Below are positions 43,844-53,425 of a DNA stretch of 64,000 bases, piece by piece; the stretch's first letter is position 1; the number at the start of each line of letters is the position of its first letter. The position numbers were made by a program, and so were the translations under genes. The stretch comes from Planctomycetota bacterium (GTDB lineage Bacteria; Planctomycetota; Planctomycetia; Gemmatales; Gemmataceae), in contig JACPPF010000034.1 of NCBI GenBank assembly GCA_016191165.1, positions 51,792 to 115,791 on the forward strand. Reading direction: 5' to 3'. Under the pieces are notes generated by a model. That model was not told the origin of the DNA. It searched no databases and saw only the letters and a list, made by a program, of their open reading frames with translations.

Positions 43844-46297
43844 CTAATGATTATACACAAACCCCCGCGTATTCAGCAGCGCCCACAGCACGTCCTCCAC
43901 CGCCTCGTGGCGGTTCTCGCCCGCTTCCGTGAAGACGCGCAGCATCACCGCGCGCTCGGGTTCCGTGGGGTAGCGGGACAGGGTGCTCAGGTACAATTCG
44001 TCCACGATTTCGCTCGGCGTCATCTTGGACATCGCCAGCCGCCGCGCCGTGCCATGGCGAGCGCGGATCTTCGCCATGATCTCCTCGGAGTTCATCAGGT
44101 GCAAAGCCTGCGCGACGCTCGGCTCGTTCGAGCGCTCGCACTCACAGACCGTGGCGCGGACCGGTCGGCCGAAGATGCGGAAGAAATAGCTCGGCATCCG
44201 GTTGTCCCAGATTTGAATGGCGCGGTAGCCCTTCGGCCAACCATTGAATTTTTCCGGCACGCCTGTCGCCTGGCTGATCGCGTCGAGCAATACCTCGGCG
44301 GGAACGGCGCGCGGTTGGGCGTGGGAGAAGTTTTGGTCGTCGGGGATGAATGGCGCTGCCTTATCCCCACCTTTCGCCGCGCTCAGGGTGGGGCCTCCTA
44401 GCTGATAAAGGCGCGAGTTGAGCAGGGTGTGGGTAAACGCTTTGAGGTCGTATTTCTTGTCGCGCATGTGCTTCGCCAACTCCTCCAGCAATGGTTCGTT
44501 GGCGGCGGGATTGGTTGCGCGCATGTCGTCGAGCGGCTCAACCAAACCACGGCCGAAGTAGTGCGACCAGAGCCGATTGGCGATGGCCCGCGCGAAGAAT
44601 GGATTCTCCGGCGCCGTCATCCAGCGTGCGAACACCGCGCGCCGGTCCGGCACGTTCGTGAAATCCACCGGCGCCGCCCCCAGCGCCCGCGCGGGAACCG
44701 GCCTCTTCGTGCGCGGGTGCGGCAGCTCCGTTCCCTTCTGCGGAAAGATGATCTCCCCCCGGCCCGGCGGCGCCTTGTGGCCGATGCCCGTGAAGAAACC
44801 CGCCAGCGCGTAGTAATCTTCCTGCCCCCACTTATCCGCCGGGTGATGGTGGCACTGAGCACACTGAATCCGGATGCCAAGGAATAGCTGACTGAACGAT
44901 CGGCTCAGGTCTTCCGGCGTCACGATCGACTTGTAAATCGCGGCCGGGCCCTCGTCGGCGACGTTCCCCCGCGCCGTGACGATGGCGCGAGCAAACTCAT
45001 CGTAGCGCCGATTTTCCGCAAATTGTTTACGCAGCCAGCGCGTCACCGCGACGGCCCCCGCCGGCGTGATCGCGTCGCGGTCCACCCGCAGCAGGTCGGC
45101 CCAGCGCATCGCCCAGTAATCCCCATACTCCGGGCGATCCAGCAGCCGGTCGATCAACAGGGCTCGCCTGTTGGCCCGCTTGTCCGCGAGAAAGGCGCGT
45201 GCCTCCGCCGCCGTCGGCAGCGTGCCGATCGTATCCAGATGTACGCGACGCAAGAAGGTCGCGTCGTCCGCCAGGTCAGCCGGCGGAATCCCCAGGCGCG
45301 ACAGGTGATTCCACGCCAGCTTGTCGATGAAATTATTCTCCACGGGCCTCGCAAACGTCTTTCCCGTGCGCGGAATCGTGATCCGGCAAATCGCGACGTG
45401 GTCGAGGTAGCGCACCAGGATCGACGCCTGCCCCGGCACGTCATTGCCGCGCACCGTGCCGCGCGGATCGACCTTGGCGATGATGCCCGCGTTCGATTCG
45501 AAATGCGAATCCAGCGTGACGCACTGCCGTTTCCCGGCCGCATCGATGGCGGTGACGCGCAGTTGCTGGATGCCGCCGAACGACAGAATCTGCTCGCGCG
45601 GCTCGACCTCGATGGCGACGATCGCCCGCGGGGATCTCGCCTGCGGCTCGGCCGCCCCCTCGGCGATCCAGCGCCGCAATCGCTTGTAGTGCAGACTCTC
45701 CGGCGTCAGTCGGCGTCCGCCGCCGTGAGCGATTTGCCCGGTCGCCTTGAGGAGCATCAAGCTGCTATCGGGCGAGGCGGCGAAGACGCGCCGGCCACGC
45801 GATTCGGCGATCAATGCTTGATGGTCCCCCGCCGGGTCGAAGCCGAAGATGCTGAGCTTGAACCCGTTTTTGCCCTCCGCCTTGCCGTGGCACCCGCCGC
45901 CATTGCACCCCGCCCGGCTCAGGATCGCCATGACCTGCGATTCAAACGCGACCGCCGGAGGCGTCTTGAGGCCTGTCACGGTCACCGGCACGCGGGTTTC
46001 GAGCTTGTCGTGGCGAACGGTCAGAAACGTCTTCCCCTCGGCCCGTGGCTGCACGAGTCCCGACGCATCGACGATCGCAATCTTGGCGTCGGCCATCTCA
46101 TACCGCACCGTCCGCGTGAGATCGCCAGGCTCACCTGCGGCTCGCACCAGCACCTGCTGCGTCGCTTCCGGATTGTTCAGCACAACGCTCGCCGGCGTAA
46201 CGGCGAGCTGCGCTTGAGCATGACCCGGTGAAGCAAAAAATACGCCGAGGGTGGCCGACAAGAACAGGACGCTCGCAAAGTGGATTTCGGTTCGCAT
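43844..46297 (-). CDS. Secreted DUF1549/DUF1553 protein with bacterial Ig-like domain
   Basis: A protein of 817 residues from the ATG giving MRTEIHFASV, preceded by GGGGGAT. Signal peptide to about residue 27, then a BIG2-like Ig domain (PASVVLNNPEATQQVLVRA). SRAGCNGGGCHG has a CxxxxCH layout, so it is only similar to planctomycete cytochrome C motifs. DUF1549 follows (IDKLAWNHLSRLGIPPAD); inside it, RIQCAQCHHHPADKWGQ contains a true CxxCH heme-binding motif. DUF1553 occupies the last 280 residues (FARAIANRLWSHYFGRGLV, LLNSRLYQLGG). This domain set is a hallmark of planctomycetes; its role is undetermined, possibly surface electron transfer or scaffolding. Confidence 0.88.
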   Translation of the reverse strand: MRTEIHFASVLFLSATLGVFFASPGHAQAQLAVTPASVVLNNPEATQQVLVRAAGEPGDLTRTVRYEMADAKIAIVDASGLVQPRAEGKTFLTVRHDKLETRVPVTVTGLKTPPAVAFESQVMAILSRAGCNGGGCHGKAEGKNGFKLSIFGFDPAGDHQALIAESRGRRVFAASPDSSLMLLKATGQIAHGGGRRLTPESLHYKRLRRWIAEGAAEPQARSPRAIVAIEVEPREQILSFGGIQQLRVTAIDAAGKRQCVTLDSHFESNAGIIAKVDPRGTVRGNDVPGQASILVRYLDHVAICRITIPRTGKTFARPVENNFIDKLAWNHLSRLGIPPADLADDATFLRRVHLDTIGTLPTAAEARAFLADKRANRRALLIDRLLDRPEYGDYWAMRWADLLRVDRDAITPAGAVAVTRWLRKQFAENRRYDEFARAIVTARGNVADEGPAAIYKSIVTPEDLSRSFSQLFLGIRIQCAQCHHHPADKWGQEDYYALAGFFTGIGHKAPPGRGEIIFPQKGTELPHPRTKRPVPARALGAAPVDFTNVPDRRAVFARWMTAPENPFFARAIANRLWSHYFGRGLVEPLDDMRATNPAANEPLLEELAKHMRDKKYDLKAFTHTLLNSRLYQLGGPTLSAAKGGDKAAPFIPDDQNFSHAQPRAVPAEVLLDAISQATGVPEKFNGWPKGYRAIQIWDNRMPSYFFRIFGRPVRATVCECERSNEPSVAQALHLMNSEEIMAKIRARHGTARRLAMSKMTPSEIVDELYLSTLSRYPTEPERAVMLRVFTEAGENRHEAVEDVLWALLNTRGFVYNH

Positions 46298-46687
46298 CGA
46301 TCCCCCCAATGTGCTTGCAGGCAGGTGATGATTCAAGTATAACCGAACGCGGTGGGGGAAACAAGGAAGCAAGTTGACCGGCAGGCCCGGGGCCCATCAA
46401 AAATGCCACGTACTCCGCGATGCGATGCATCACGCGGCGTCTGATGCCTCAGCGACCGGCAAGGTAACGTCACGTGCATCGAACGCGCGATCCCGGCCGG
46501 ACCGGCCCAATAAGACGCCCGGGGGGATGGGCCGTTTGTCTCGGGCGAGAATTTTGTGACTTCCGAAAAATAACTTCCGGATTTGTTTAGGGCGTGGCCG
46601 GGGTCGCGGAGTACCGTGACCCCGGCCACGGTGGCCAGAGAATCGGGAAGTTGTTTTTCTAATGATGCTTTACACGAGGGTTTTTCC
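46298..46687. other. Divergent intergenic region upstream of the first UGA-containing gene
   Basis: It should hold promoters for both the DUF1549 gene and the first UGA-containing gene. A strong hairpin lies 58 bases before the second start (listed separately). No gene is supported. Confidence 0.4.
46594..46629 (+). promoter_or_regulatory. Strong hairpin in the leader of the first UGA-containing gene
   Basis: GTGGCCGGGGTCGCGG and CCGTGACCCCGGCCAC pair with one mismatch around AGTA. No T-run follows. It ends 58 bases before the start codon and could be a leader structure or a dispersed palindrome. Confidence 0.35.
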
Positions 46688-48094
46688 ATGTTCCAGCGAA
46701 TCATTGCGGTGGCATTTTTTGCGACCACGGGCCTATCAACGCTCACCTCACAGGAACCGGGCAAGGAGGTCACGTCCAGCAAGCTCGACCTCACCCGGCA
46801 GACCTTAGCGGGACTCCACGCGCTTGTCCGTCCACACAACAACGAGTGGCGCCACCTCAGGGTGGATTGGCTCACCGATGTCGTCGCCGCACGCAAGAAG
46901 GCGGTCGCGGAGGACAAGCCGATCGTCATTTGTTACACCGGCGGCGCGGGCTACAACGAGCCGCTCGGCGTTTGCTGAAGCGCCGCCTCGCACCACCTGG
47001 CAGGTGGCTCGGCCAACTACTCCGACGCGGCAATCAAGCTCCTCAACGAAAAGTTCGTCTGCTTCGCGCCCGGCTGGTACATCAACACCAAGGACCCCGT
47101 CTATCAAGAATCGTGGAAGCGCTTCTACGTCGCCAAATCGCGGCCCGACGAGGGGACCGGCTGGCTGCGCGGCACTCAGCTCATCTTGATGACCTCCTCC
47201 GGCCGACTTCTCCAAGGCGCCGTCAAGGGCAAAGACGGACTGGCGCCGGCACTCCAGGAAGTCCTCGACTACTACGCAAAACTCCCGGAAGAGAAGCGCC
47301 GGCCCAAATCGGTGGACGGCGAGATCAAGCCGCAGCCCGAGCCGCCCAAAAACGGCCTCGTCCTGACGATCTACGATCGCCCGCTGGGCCGCGCTGGGAA
47401 GAACCAGTATCGCCTTCCGGACGGCGAAGACTTCGGCGGCCTGCGCACCCACGCCCCGCACGGCCAGCGCAGCTCCCTCTGGCTCAAGGAGGAGGAATGG
47501 AAGTCGCTCCTTCCGGAAATGCCGCAGAAGGGCCAAGCGCACAAAGTCGCCACGAAGCTCGCCAAGCGCATCTGGCTTTACGGCCTGGTACCGCAAACGC
47601 TCTGGGTCGTCGAGGAATCGTGGAGGCCGAATTCCGTCCAGGCAGGCGAGCTTAATGCCACGGTCACCGAGGTTACGCCGCGGATCATCCGCCTGCGTCT
47701 GCACGGGTCCGTGTTGCTATCGGTTCCGGGTGTGCTCTACACCCGGCCCGAAGGCAAGATCAACAAGAAAATCGAGAATCGTTACGACGCCCGACTCGAA
47801 GGCGTGCTCGAATTCGACCGCGTCACGAACAAGATTACGCGCTTCGACCTGGCAACTCTGGGCGATTTCACCGGCCGCTGGTTTGCCGGCAACAAGGGTT
47901 GGCAGGAAGCCACGCCCAAGGCGCCGCTTCCCTTGGGGTTCGCGTTCGAACTCGACCAGACCGCTTATGAGCTCCCCGCGGAACGCCGCCGGCCGCGGTC
48001 GTTCATGCACGCTTATATCTTCCGCGCCCGCGAGGCCCACTACTGGGACCCGGATTTGTGGCTGGCGGATTGGCAGAAGCGGCAGGCGAAATAA
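46688..48094 (+). CDS. Candidate selenoprotein with Cys-Sec motif, thioredoxin-like N-terminus, copy 1
   Basis: The start has GAGGG upstream. Read with the UGA at base 46976 as selenocysteine, the product has 468 residues: signal peptide (1-20), then LVRPHNNEWRHLRVDWL and KPIVICYTGGAGYNEPLGVC-Sec at 96-97. The frame is open for 372 further codons (SAASHHLAGGSANYSDAA, FVCFAPGWYINTKDP, EPPKNGLVLTIYDRP). KPIVICYTG resembles the beta strand before a thioredoxin CxxC. A hairpin 14 nt after the UGA fits a bacterial SECIS. The copy on the opposite strand near 53 kb has the UGA at the same place. An annotation without selenocysteine would give two fragments. Redox role inferred. Confidence 0.8.
46976..47013 (+). 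promoter_or_regulatory. UGA codon and candidate bacterial SECIS, copy 1
   Basis: After TGA come 14 bases, then CCACCT-GGC-AGGTGG. The outer pairs GCCG/CGGC close the element, and the apical loop contains GG. Loop distance from the UGA is about 20 nt, similar to the SelB-recognised element of fdhF. Confidence 0.6.
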
Positions 48095-48180
48095 ATGCGG
48101 CTGCTTGGCTACGACCCCAAAACCCGGGCGGTGCGCATTCCCACGTAGCGGTCTGCGCCAATTCTCGATAATATCCCTCA

Positions 48181-51100
48181 ATGAAGCCTACTACCGCGGA
48201 AACCATCAACGAAGTCGACTTCTGCGCCAAGATGGCCAGTGCCGCCAATGCACTTTTCGTCACCATCCGGGACCAGTGCCCGTTCGTCGAGGTGCGGATC
48301 GAGGGCATGGGCAGCACCCGGAGCAAAAAGGCCCGGAAAGACATGCGCTTCTACGGCGCTAACAACAAAGTGCTCCTTACCGGGGAAGTAAAACTTCCGG
48401 GCAACGTCAGCGCGTTCGACTCGAAGCTTGTCAAGGATGCCAACGACAAGGCGGAGGAGGCGAACGTCCAGTATTTCTTTACCTGGGACGTCAATACCTT
48501 CGTGCTTTGGGACCGCGCGCTCTGGCGCAAGCCGCCGCTGGAACGGCGCATGAATGTCTGGCACTTGCGGCTTAACCTTGGCTCGGCGCAAGAGGTCGCC
48601 CGGCCCGAAACGCTCGACCATATCGAGAAGCGGTTTCTGCCGGACCTGCTCCGCGATCTTTCCGACATCGTGTCGGGCCACCGGCGCGACTGGGCTTTGC
48701 CTCCCGACGAAGTATTCTTGCATTCCCTGGAAAGCCATCTCGAATGGCCCGTCACACTTTTGCGGCAGCATCTGCACCAAGAGGCCGACGGCGACAAAGC
48801 GTTTGACAAGCGGCTCCAGGAGTGGATGGTTGGCAACGACCTTCAGGTGCGACGCAGCCAGCCCGACGAATGGCGCAAGGCGCTCGATAGCGCGGCCCGC
48901 TCGCTCGCCTACATCTGGACCAATCGCTTTATCTTCTACAAGGCATTGCGCGCCCGCTTTCCAGAACTGCCCAAACTCGAACTCGGACCAAGCGTGAAGA
49001 CCGCCAGGCAAGCGCTTCGTCGGCTCGATGAGTTGTTCAAGAGGGCCGCCGACCGCAGCGGCGACTATGAATCGCTGCTCTTTCCCGAAACACACGATTG
49101 GGCCAACGAGTTGGTCTTCACGGCGGACGGCTCCGTCGATGCCTGGCGCGGTTTCCTGCGCGGCATTGAGAGCGTGGACTTCCGGGAAGTATCGACCGAT
49201 ATCGTCGGCCTCATCTTCCAGAAGCTTGTCAGCCCCGAAGTGCGCCACCGCTACGGGCAACACTTCACCGGCCCGGACCCCGTGGACCTCATTAACTCCT
49301 TCTGCATCCGTTCGGCCAACGCGACGGTCCTTGACCCGGCCTGCGGTTCCGGCTCGTTTCTGGTCCGGGCGTACTACCGCAAGCGGGCGCTGGACGCCAG
49401 ACGCTCGCACGTTGCCATGCTGGGCGACTTGTTCGGTTGCGATATCGCTCTTTACCCTGCCCATCTCGCCACGCTCAACCTTGCCGCCCGCGAGATCAAC
49501 GATGAGGCCAACTACCCGCGCATCGACCGCCAGGATTTCCTACTCGTAAAACCGGATACCGCCTTCTGCCGCATTCCCGAGCACGATAGGGGAAATAATG
49601 TCCCAGTGAAACTTCCGCCGCTTGATGCGGTCGTGGGCAATCCGCCCTACGTTCGCCAAGAAAAGATCAACAAATTCGATAAGCCTCGATACGCGCAGGC
49701 CGTCGCTGACGCTTTCAAGGGAACCGTGCTTTCGGGGCGGGCGGATTTGCATTGCTATTTCTGGCCGCACGCGTCCAGATTCTTGAAGCCCGGTGCGGCC
49801 TTCGGTTTCCTGACGAGCGGGCAGTGGCTCGACGTGGACTATGGCTTTGCGTTGCAGCGCTGGATGCTCCTGCATTTCAAGATCATTGCCATCATGGAGA
49901 GTTCCACCGAACGCTGGTTTCCCGATGCCCGCGTGAAAACCTGCATCACGATCCTTGAGCGTTGCAGCGATGAGGAGGCACGCCGCGAGAACCCGGTGCG
50001 TTTTGTGCGGTTCGAGAAGCCGCTGGCCGAGATCATCGGCGCGCCGGCCAGCGCCGGCGTCGGGGAAGAAGCCGAGGAACAAGAGCACATCCGACAGATC
50101 GCCGTGGACCGCGTGCGCGACGCCATCGAACGCACGACGCGCAATCTCAACGACGACCGCTGGCGAATCTTGGTCAAGCGCCAGGGCGATTTGTGGGACG
50201 ACGGGGTGAAGGCGGGCATCCTGTTAAAGGGTGCGCCGGTCGAAGAAACCGACGAAGAGGAAACTGACGAGGAAGATACCGAGACGGCGGCAAACGGCGG
50301 TTACCTGAATGGGTGCGAAGGTTGCGGCGAAGGTGACTATGTGGCGGGGAAATGGGGACGATACTTGCGGGCTCCTGACCTGTACTTCGAGCTTATGGAG
50401 CGATTCAAGAGTCGCTTTGTTCGGTTGGGCGAGATTGTCAGAATCGGCCGTGGAATTACGAGCGGATGCGATGCCTTTTTCATGCCGAAGGACGTGACCG
50501 ATCTGGTTCTCGCGCTGCACAAGGACGAGAAGGAATTTCGCAAGGCGGTGGGAATAGCCCGCAGCCAGGTCGTCGCGGGAACGGTGCGAATTGTCGAAGA
50601 TGGCGCCGGCACCTACCATGCGATTGAGCCGGAGTTCCTTCGCCCTGAAGTTCACAGCTTGATGAAGGTGGATCGGCCCGTCGTACGCGCCAGAGACGTT
50701 GATCGAGTGGTCGTGCTAGTAAAATCGCCGGTCGCCGCGATAAGGGGCACCCACGCCCACAAGTACATCAAGTATGGCGAGGAGGCGACCTACGCCAGCA
50801 CGAAGAGCAAACCGGTCCCCGTGCCGCAGCGTTCGACCTGCGCCGCCCGCGAGCCGTGGTACGACCTGACCAAGCTCATCGATCCAGGATTCGCGTTCTG
50901 GCCCATGGCACAACAGTACCGCCATATTATTCCTGGAAATCCCGAAGGACTCATTTGCAATCACAATTTGTTTGATTTGGCTGCTGCCGAGCTCACGAAA
51001 AAGGAACAATCGGTTCTCGTCGCGATACTTAATTCCACTCTGCTCGGCTTGTTCAAGACGTTCTACGGGCGATACGCCGGGACCGAAGGAAATCTAAAGA

Positions 51101-51987
51101 CCGAGGTCATCGACGTGAATCTCATTGAGGTTCCTGATCCGCGAGGTGTCGCCGAAGACGTGGCCCATCGGTTGACAGAGGCCCTCAAGTCCATGTGCAA
51201 ACGCGACGTGGGCGGCTTGGTGGAACAATCCCTGAAGGAATGTCACACGTACGAACGTGCGCTCCAAATTGCGAGCCGACCGATCACGCTTCCGCACGAA
51301 CTCACGCAGCAAGACCGTCGGAATCTCGACGACGCTGTCTTTGAACTGCTCGGCGTGGCCGATACTCGCGAACGGTCACGCCTAATTAATCGTCTTTACG
51401 AGGAGACGACATTGCACTTCCGCGACGTGCGTGTCACCGAAATCCAGAAAATGGAAGACCGCCGCACGGGTGGCAGCACCAAGTTTGCCGTCGCCGACCA
51501 CGCTGCCGATGCCTGGGATGCCCTCGATCTGACCGATCTCGCTCCGCTCGCCGAATGGGTCAAGGCCCATGCGACTGGCGCCTGTGAAGTCGTAAGCATC
51601 CCCATGGAACGCCCCGTCCACCTGAACGATGGCGCCGCCTTGTACGACAACGAGACTGTCTACTTCGGCAAGAGCCGGCGCCAACACATGGTCTGCCAAT
51701 CGCGCGGCGAAGCAGAGTTGATCGCCCGGATGGCAACGCTTGGCGTAACCGGTGAAGTCAGCGTTCCCACGACCAACCAGGCCACGATGAAGCTGCTGCA
51801 CGCCTTGAACATCCGGCACGAGAAAGCCGCGACGCGTTTGCACGAACTTGCCGCGAGCCGCAGCGGTGACTCTGACATGCTGAAACAAGTTTTTAGCCTG
51901 CTGGAACGCTGGTATGTACTGGGAAAGCCGGTCGCACCTGGTCGCAACGGCGGCGGCGATGACGCAGAGCAGGCAGACACACGATGA
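48181..51987 (+). CDS. Type IIG-like restriction-modification enzyme (Eco57I-type methylase with nuclease domain)
   Basis: A single chain of 1268 residues. Near the N-terminus, KDMRFYGA (Asp54) and LLTGEVKLP (Glu69, Lys71) form a D...ExK nuclease signature. A helical linker follows. Then the N6-adenine methylase core: motif I DPACGSGSF at about 385 and motif IV GNPPYV at about 486-491. An acidic stretch (EETDEEETDEEDTE) at about 687-700 separates it from a target-recognition region with two repeated halves. Eco57I-type enzymes both methylate and cut DNA. No separate restriction or specificity gene lies beside it. It is flanked by the two UGA-containing paralogues and may be a later arrival. 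Confidence 0.85.
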   Translation: MKPTTAETINEVDFCAKMASAANALFVTIRDQCPFVEVRIEGMGSTRSKKARKDMRFYGANNKVLLTGEVKLPGNVSAFDSKLVKDANDKAEEANVQYFFTWDVNTFVLWDRALWRKPPLERRMNVWHLRLNLGSAQEVARPETLDHIEKRFLPDLLRDLSDIVSGHRRDWALPPDEVFLHSLESHLEWPVTLLRQHLHQEADGDKAFDKRLQEWMVGNDLQVRRSQPDEWRKALDSAARSLAYIWTNRFIFYKALRARFPELPKLELGPSVKTARQALRRLDELFKRAADRSGDYESLLFPETHDWANELVFTADGSVDAWRGFLRGIESVDFREVSTDIVGLIFQKLVSPEVRHRYGQHFTGPDPVDLINSFCIRSANATVLDPACGSGSFLVRAYYRKRALDARRSHVAMLGDLFGCDIALYPAHLATLNLAAREINDEANYPRIDRQDFLLVKPDTAFCRIPEHDRGNNVPVKLPPLDAVVGNPPYVRQEKINKFDKPRYAQAVADAFKGTVLSGRADLHCYFWPHASRFLKPGAAFGFLTSGQWLDVDYGFALQRWMLLHFKIIAIMESSTERWFPDARVKTCITILERCSDEEARRENPVRFVRFEKPLAEIIGAPASAGVGEEAEEQEHIRQIAVDRVRDAIERTTRNLNDDRWRILVKRQGDLWDDGVKAGILLKGAPVEETDEEETDEEDTETAANGGYLNGCEGCGEGDYVAGKWGRYLRAPDLYFELMERFKSRFVRLGEIVRIGRGITSGCDAFFMPKDVTDLVLALHKDEKEFRKAVGIARSQVVAGTVRIVEDGAGTYHAIEPEFLRPEVHSLMKVDRPVVRARDVDRVVVLVKSPVAAIRGTHAHKYIKYGEEATYASTKSKPVPVPQRSTCAAREPWYDLTKLIDPGFAFWPMAQQYRHIIPGNPEGLICNHNLFDLAAAELTKKEQSVLVAILNSTLLGLFKTFYGRYAGTEGNLKTEVIDVNLIEVPDPRGVAEDVAHRLTEALKSMCKRDVGGLVEQSLKECHTYERALQIASRPITLPHELTQQDRRNLDDAVFELLGVADTRERSRLINRLYEETTLHFRDVRVTEIQKMEDRRTGGSTKFAVADHAADAWDALDLTDLAPLAEWVKAHATGACEVVSIPMERPVHLNDGAALYDNETVYFGKSRRQHMVCQSRGEAELIARMATLGVTGEVSVPTTNQATMKLLHALNIRHEKAATRLHELAASRSGDSDMLKQVFSLLERWYVLGKPVAPGRNGGGDDAEQADTR

Positions 51988-52092
51988 GTACCGGCCTTCC
52001 GCGTTCATCCTCCGGAACGAAAGGCACTCCAATGCACTCCTTGCGATGGCTCCCCTGTTTCGTTCTCGCACTAACAACGAGGTACGCCGACC

Positions 52093-52120
52093 CCTGGGAT
52101 TCGGAGTACCTCATCCCAGG
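52093..52120. terminator. Hairpin between convergent stops
   Basis: CCTGGGAT-TCGGAGTACCTC-ATCCCAGG is an 8-base-pair perfect stem, in the 139-base gap between the restriction enzyme stop and the end of the opposite gene. It could serve both strands; no T-run follows. Confidence 0.4.
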
Positions 52121-52126
52121 GCTAGT

Positions 52127-53425
52127 TCACTTACCAAAGTACCCGGTCTTTTGCACGTAACTACCGTTGCCGCCCGGCGGGATGCGCTCCGTGGGCGAGG
52201 CGCCCGTGGCCAACTCGAACGCGATGGGGATCGGATTTCGGCCGGGCCGTTCGACCGTTTGGCTTTTGTTGTTGGCGTCGCCCCAGCGCCCCCAGACGTC
52301 GCCAAGCGCGAAGAGATCGAAGCGCGTGATCGCATCCTTTTTCCGGTCGAACTCGACCCTACCATGCAGGGGTGCTTCATATCCGAACGCCAAGGGGCCA
52401 TTCGGCGTCGTCGCCTGGCTTTCGTTATAGGTGCTTCCGAGGTGGGCAAAGCCCACAAGCCGAAGCCGGACCTTGCTTGTGGTGATTTCTTCCACGATGG
52501 ACGTCAGGTGGGCTTTCTTGAGTTGCGACTTACTCCAGCTCGCGCCTTCGCTGGTCAAGCGCCTGGGCATCAAGTGAAAAATCGCCAGGCGATCGACGAT
52601 GGCCCTGCCGACTTCGCGTTTTTGCCCCTTTGCCAGTTTTTCAGGAAAGAGGCTTCGCCACTCCGATTCGGTGATCCACATGTAATCGGTGTTCGGTCCG
52701 AAGTAGTGATTCGTCTCCGTGAAGGACTTCGCATTCCCTTTCCAGAGCGGGTAATCCTCGACCTTCACGGTGCGCAAGGCCCCTTTCTGGTCACGAGCCA
52801 TGGCGCGGGTATGGACTTTGAGAACGACGCCGTTCTTGGGTGGTTCTGGCAGGACCGATTCGCCTGGCTTCAGGTCGGCGATGACACCGCCGCCGGGTTT
52901 ACGTTGCTCTTCGGGGAGTTTGCGGAATTTGTCCAGGACTTTTGCGGACGGAAAGTGCCCCAGGTGTTTGCCGCCGGCCGAGACGCAGTCCATGTAGCCG
53001 CTGGAGGTGACCCACTGGCAGCCGCACAGGCGAAGAAACTCGCCTTCGGGGTTTTTCGCTCGCAGCACCCACGTCGGCACGGCGACGGCGATGAAATGTT
53101 CACGGATGAGGGAGATGTTGGCATCGGTCCAGTTGGAGGCCGCCCGGCCTCCGCGCCCTGCCGTTCAGCAACCCGCGGCGGGCGCGCCGCCGCTGCCGGC
53201 CCAGATGAACAGCGGCTTGCCCTCCCGGGCTGCCTTTTGCCGCGCCTCCCAAATGTTGGGATACCAATCGATCTCCATCCAGCGCGCCTCGCCCCGGTGC
53301 GGCTTGATCATCCGGTGCAGCTTCTCGAACTGTTCCGAGGACAGAGCTGGAGGTCCATCAGCGCGTAGGACATCGGCGGTCAGGGCGAAGCCAACGCCCA
53401 GCAGGGTGCGGATGAGTTTTTTCAT
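52127..53425 (-). CDS. Candidate selenoprotein with Cys-Sec motif, copy 2
   Basis: Read with the UGA at 53167-53165 as selenocysteine, the product has 432 residues: signal peptide (MKKLIRTLLGVGFALTADVL), MIKPHRGEARWMEIDW, then KPLFIWAGSGGAPAAGC-Sec at 86-87. It continues TAGRGGRAASNWTDANISLI, VPTWVLRAKNPEGEFL, RLCGCQWVTSSGYMDC (extra Cys) and LPEPPKNGVVLKV. It aligns along its whole length with copy 1, including PH..E, DW, KP and the EPPKNG boundary, yet is well diverged. A perfect 7-base-pair hairpin with loop GGGC lies 12 nt after the UGA. Function unknown; an exported thiol/selenol redox protein is inferred. Confidence 0.8.
53135..53167 (-). promoter_or_regulatory. UGA codon and candidate bacterial SECIS, copy 2
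   Basis: Reading the minus strand, TGA is followed by 12 bases and GGAGGCC-GGGC-GGCCTCC. Stem of 7 pairs, loop GGGC about 19 nt from the UGA. Distance, stem length and G-rich loop match those of copy 1, although the sequences differ. Confidence 0.65.

Noticed and set aside
46976..46978. Premature stop making the first thioredoxin-like gene a pseudogene
   Set aside because: The paralogue has the same stop at the same place, both reading frames remain open for hundreds of codons, and both have a SECIS-like hairpin. A nonsense mutation would not explain this.
48095..48148. 17-codon ORF behind the first UGA gene
   Set aside because: Too short, no ribosome binding site, no similarity.
48178..49464. 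428-codon minus-strand ORF opposite the methylase gene
   Set aside because: Antisense to the nuclease and methylase motifs; no family similarity.
51984..52160. 58-codon ORF overlapping the restriction enzyme stop by ATGA
   Set aside because: It runs over the end of the opposite paralogue and has no family similarity or conserved pattern; it is probably chance.
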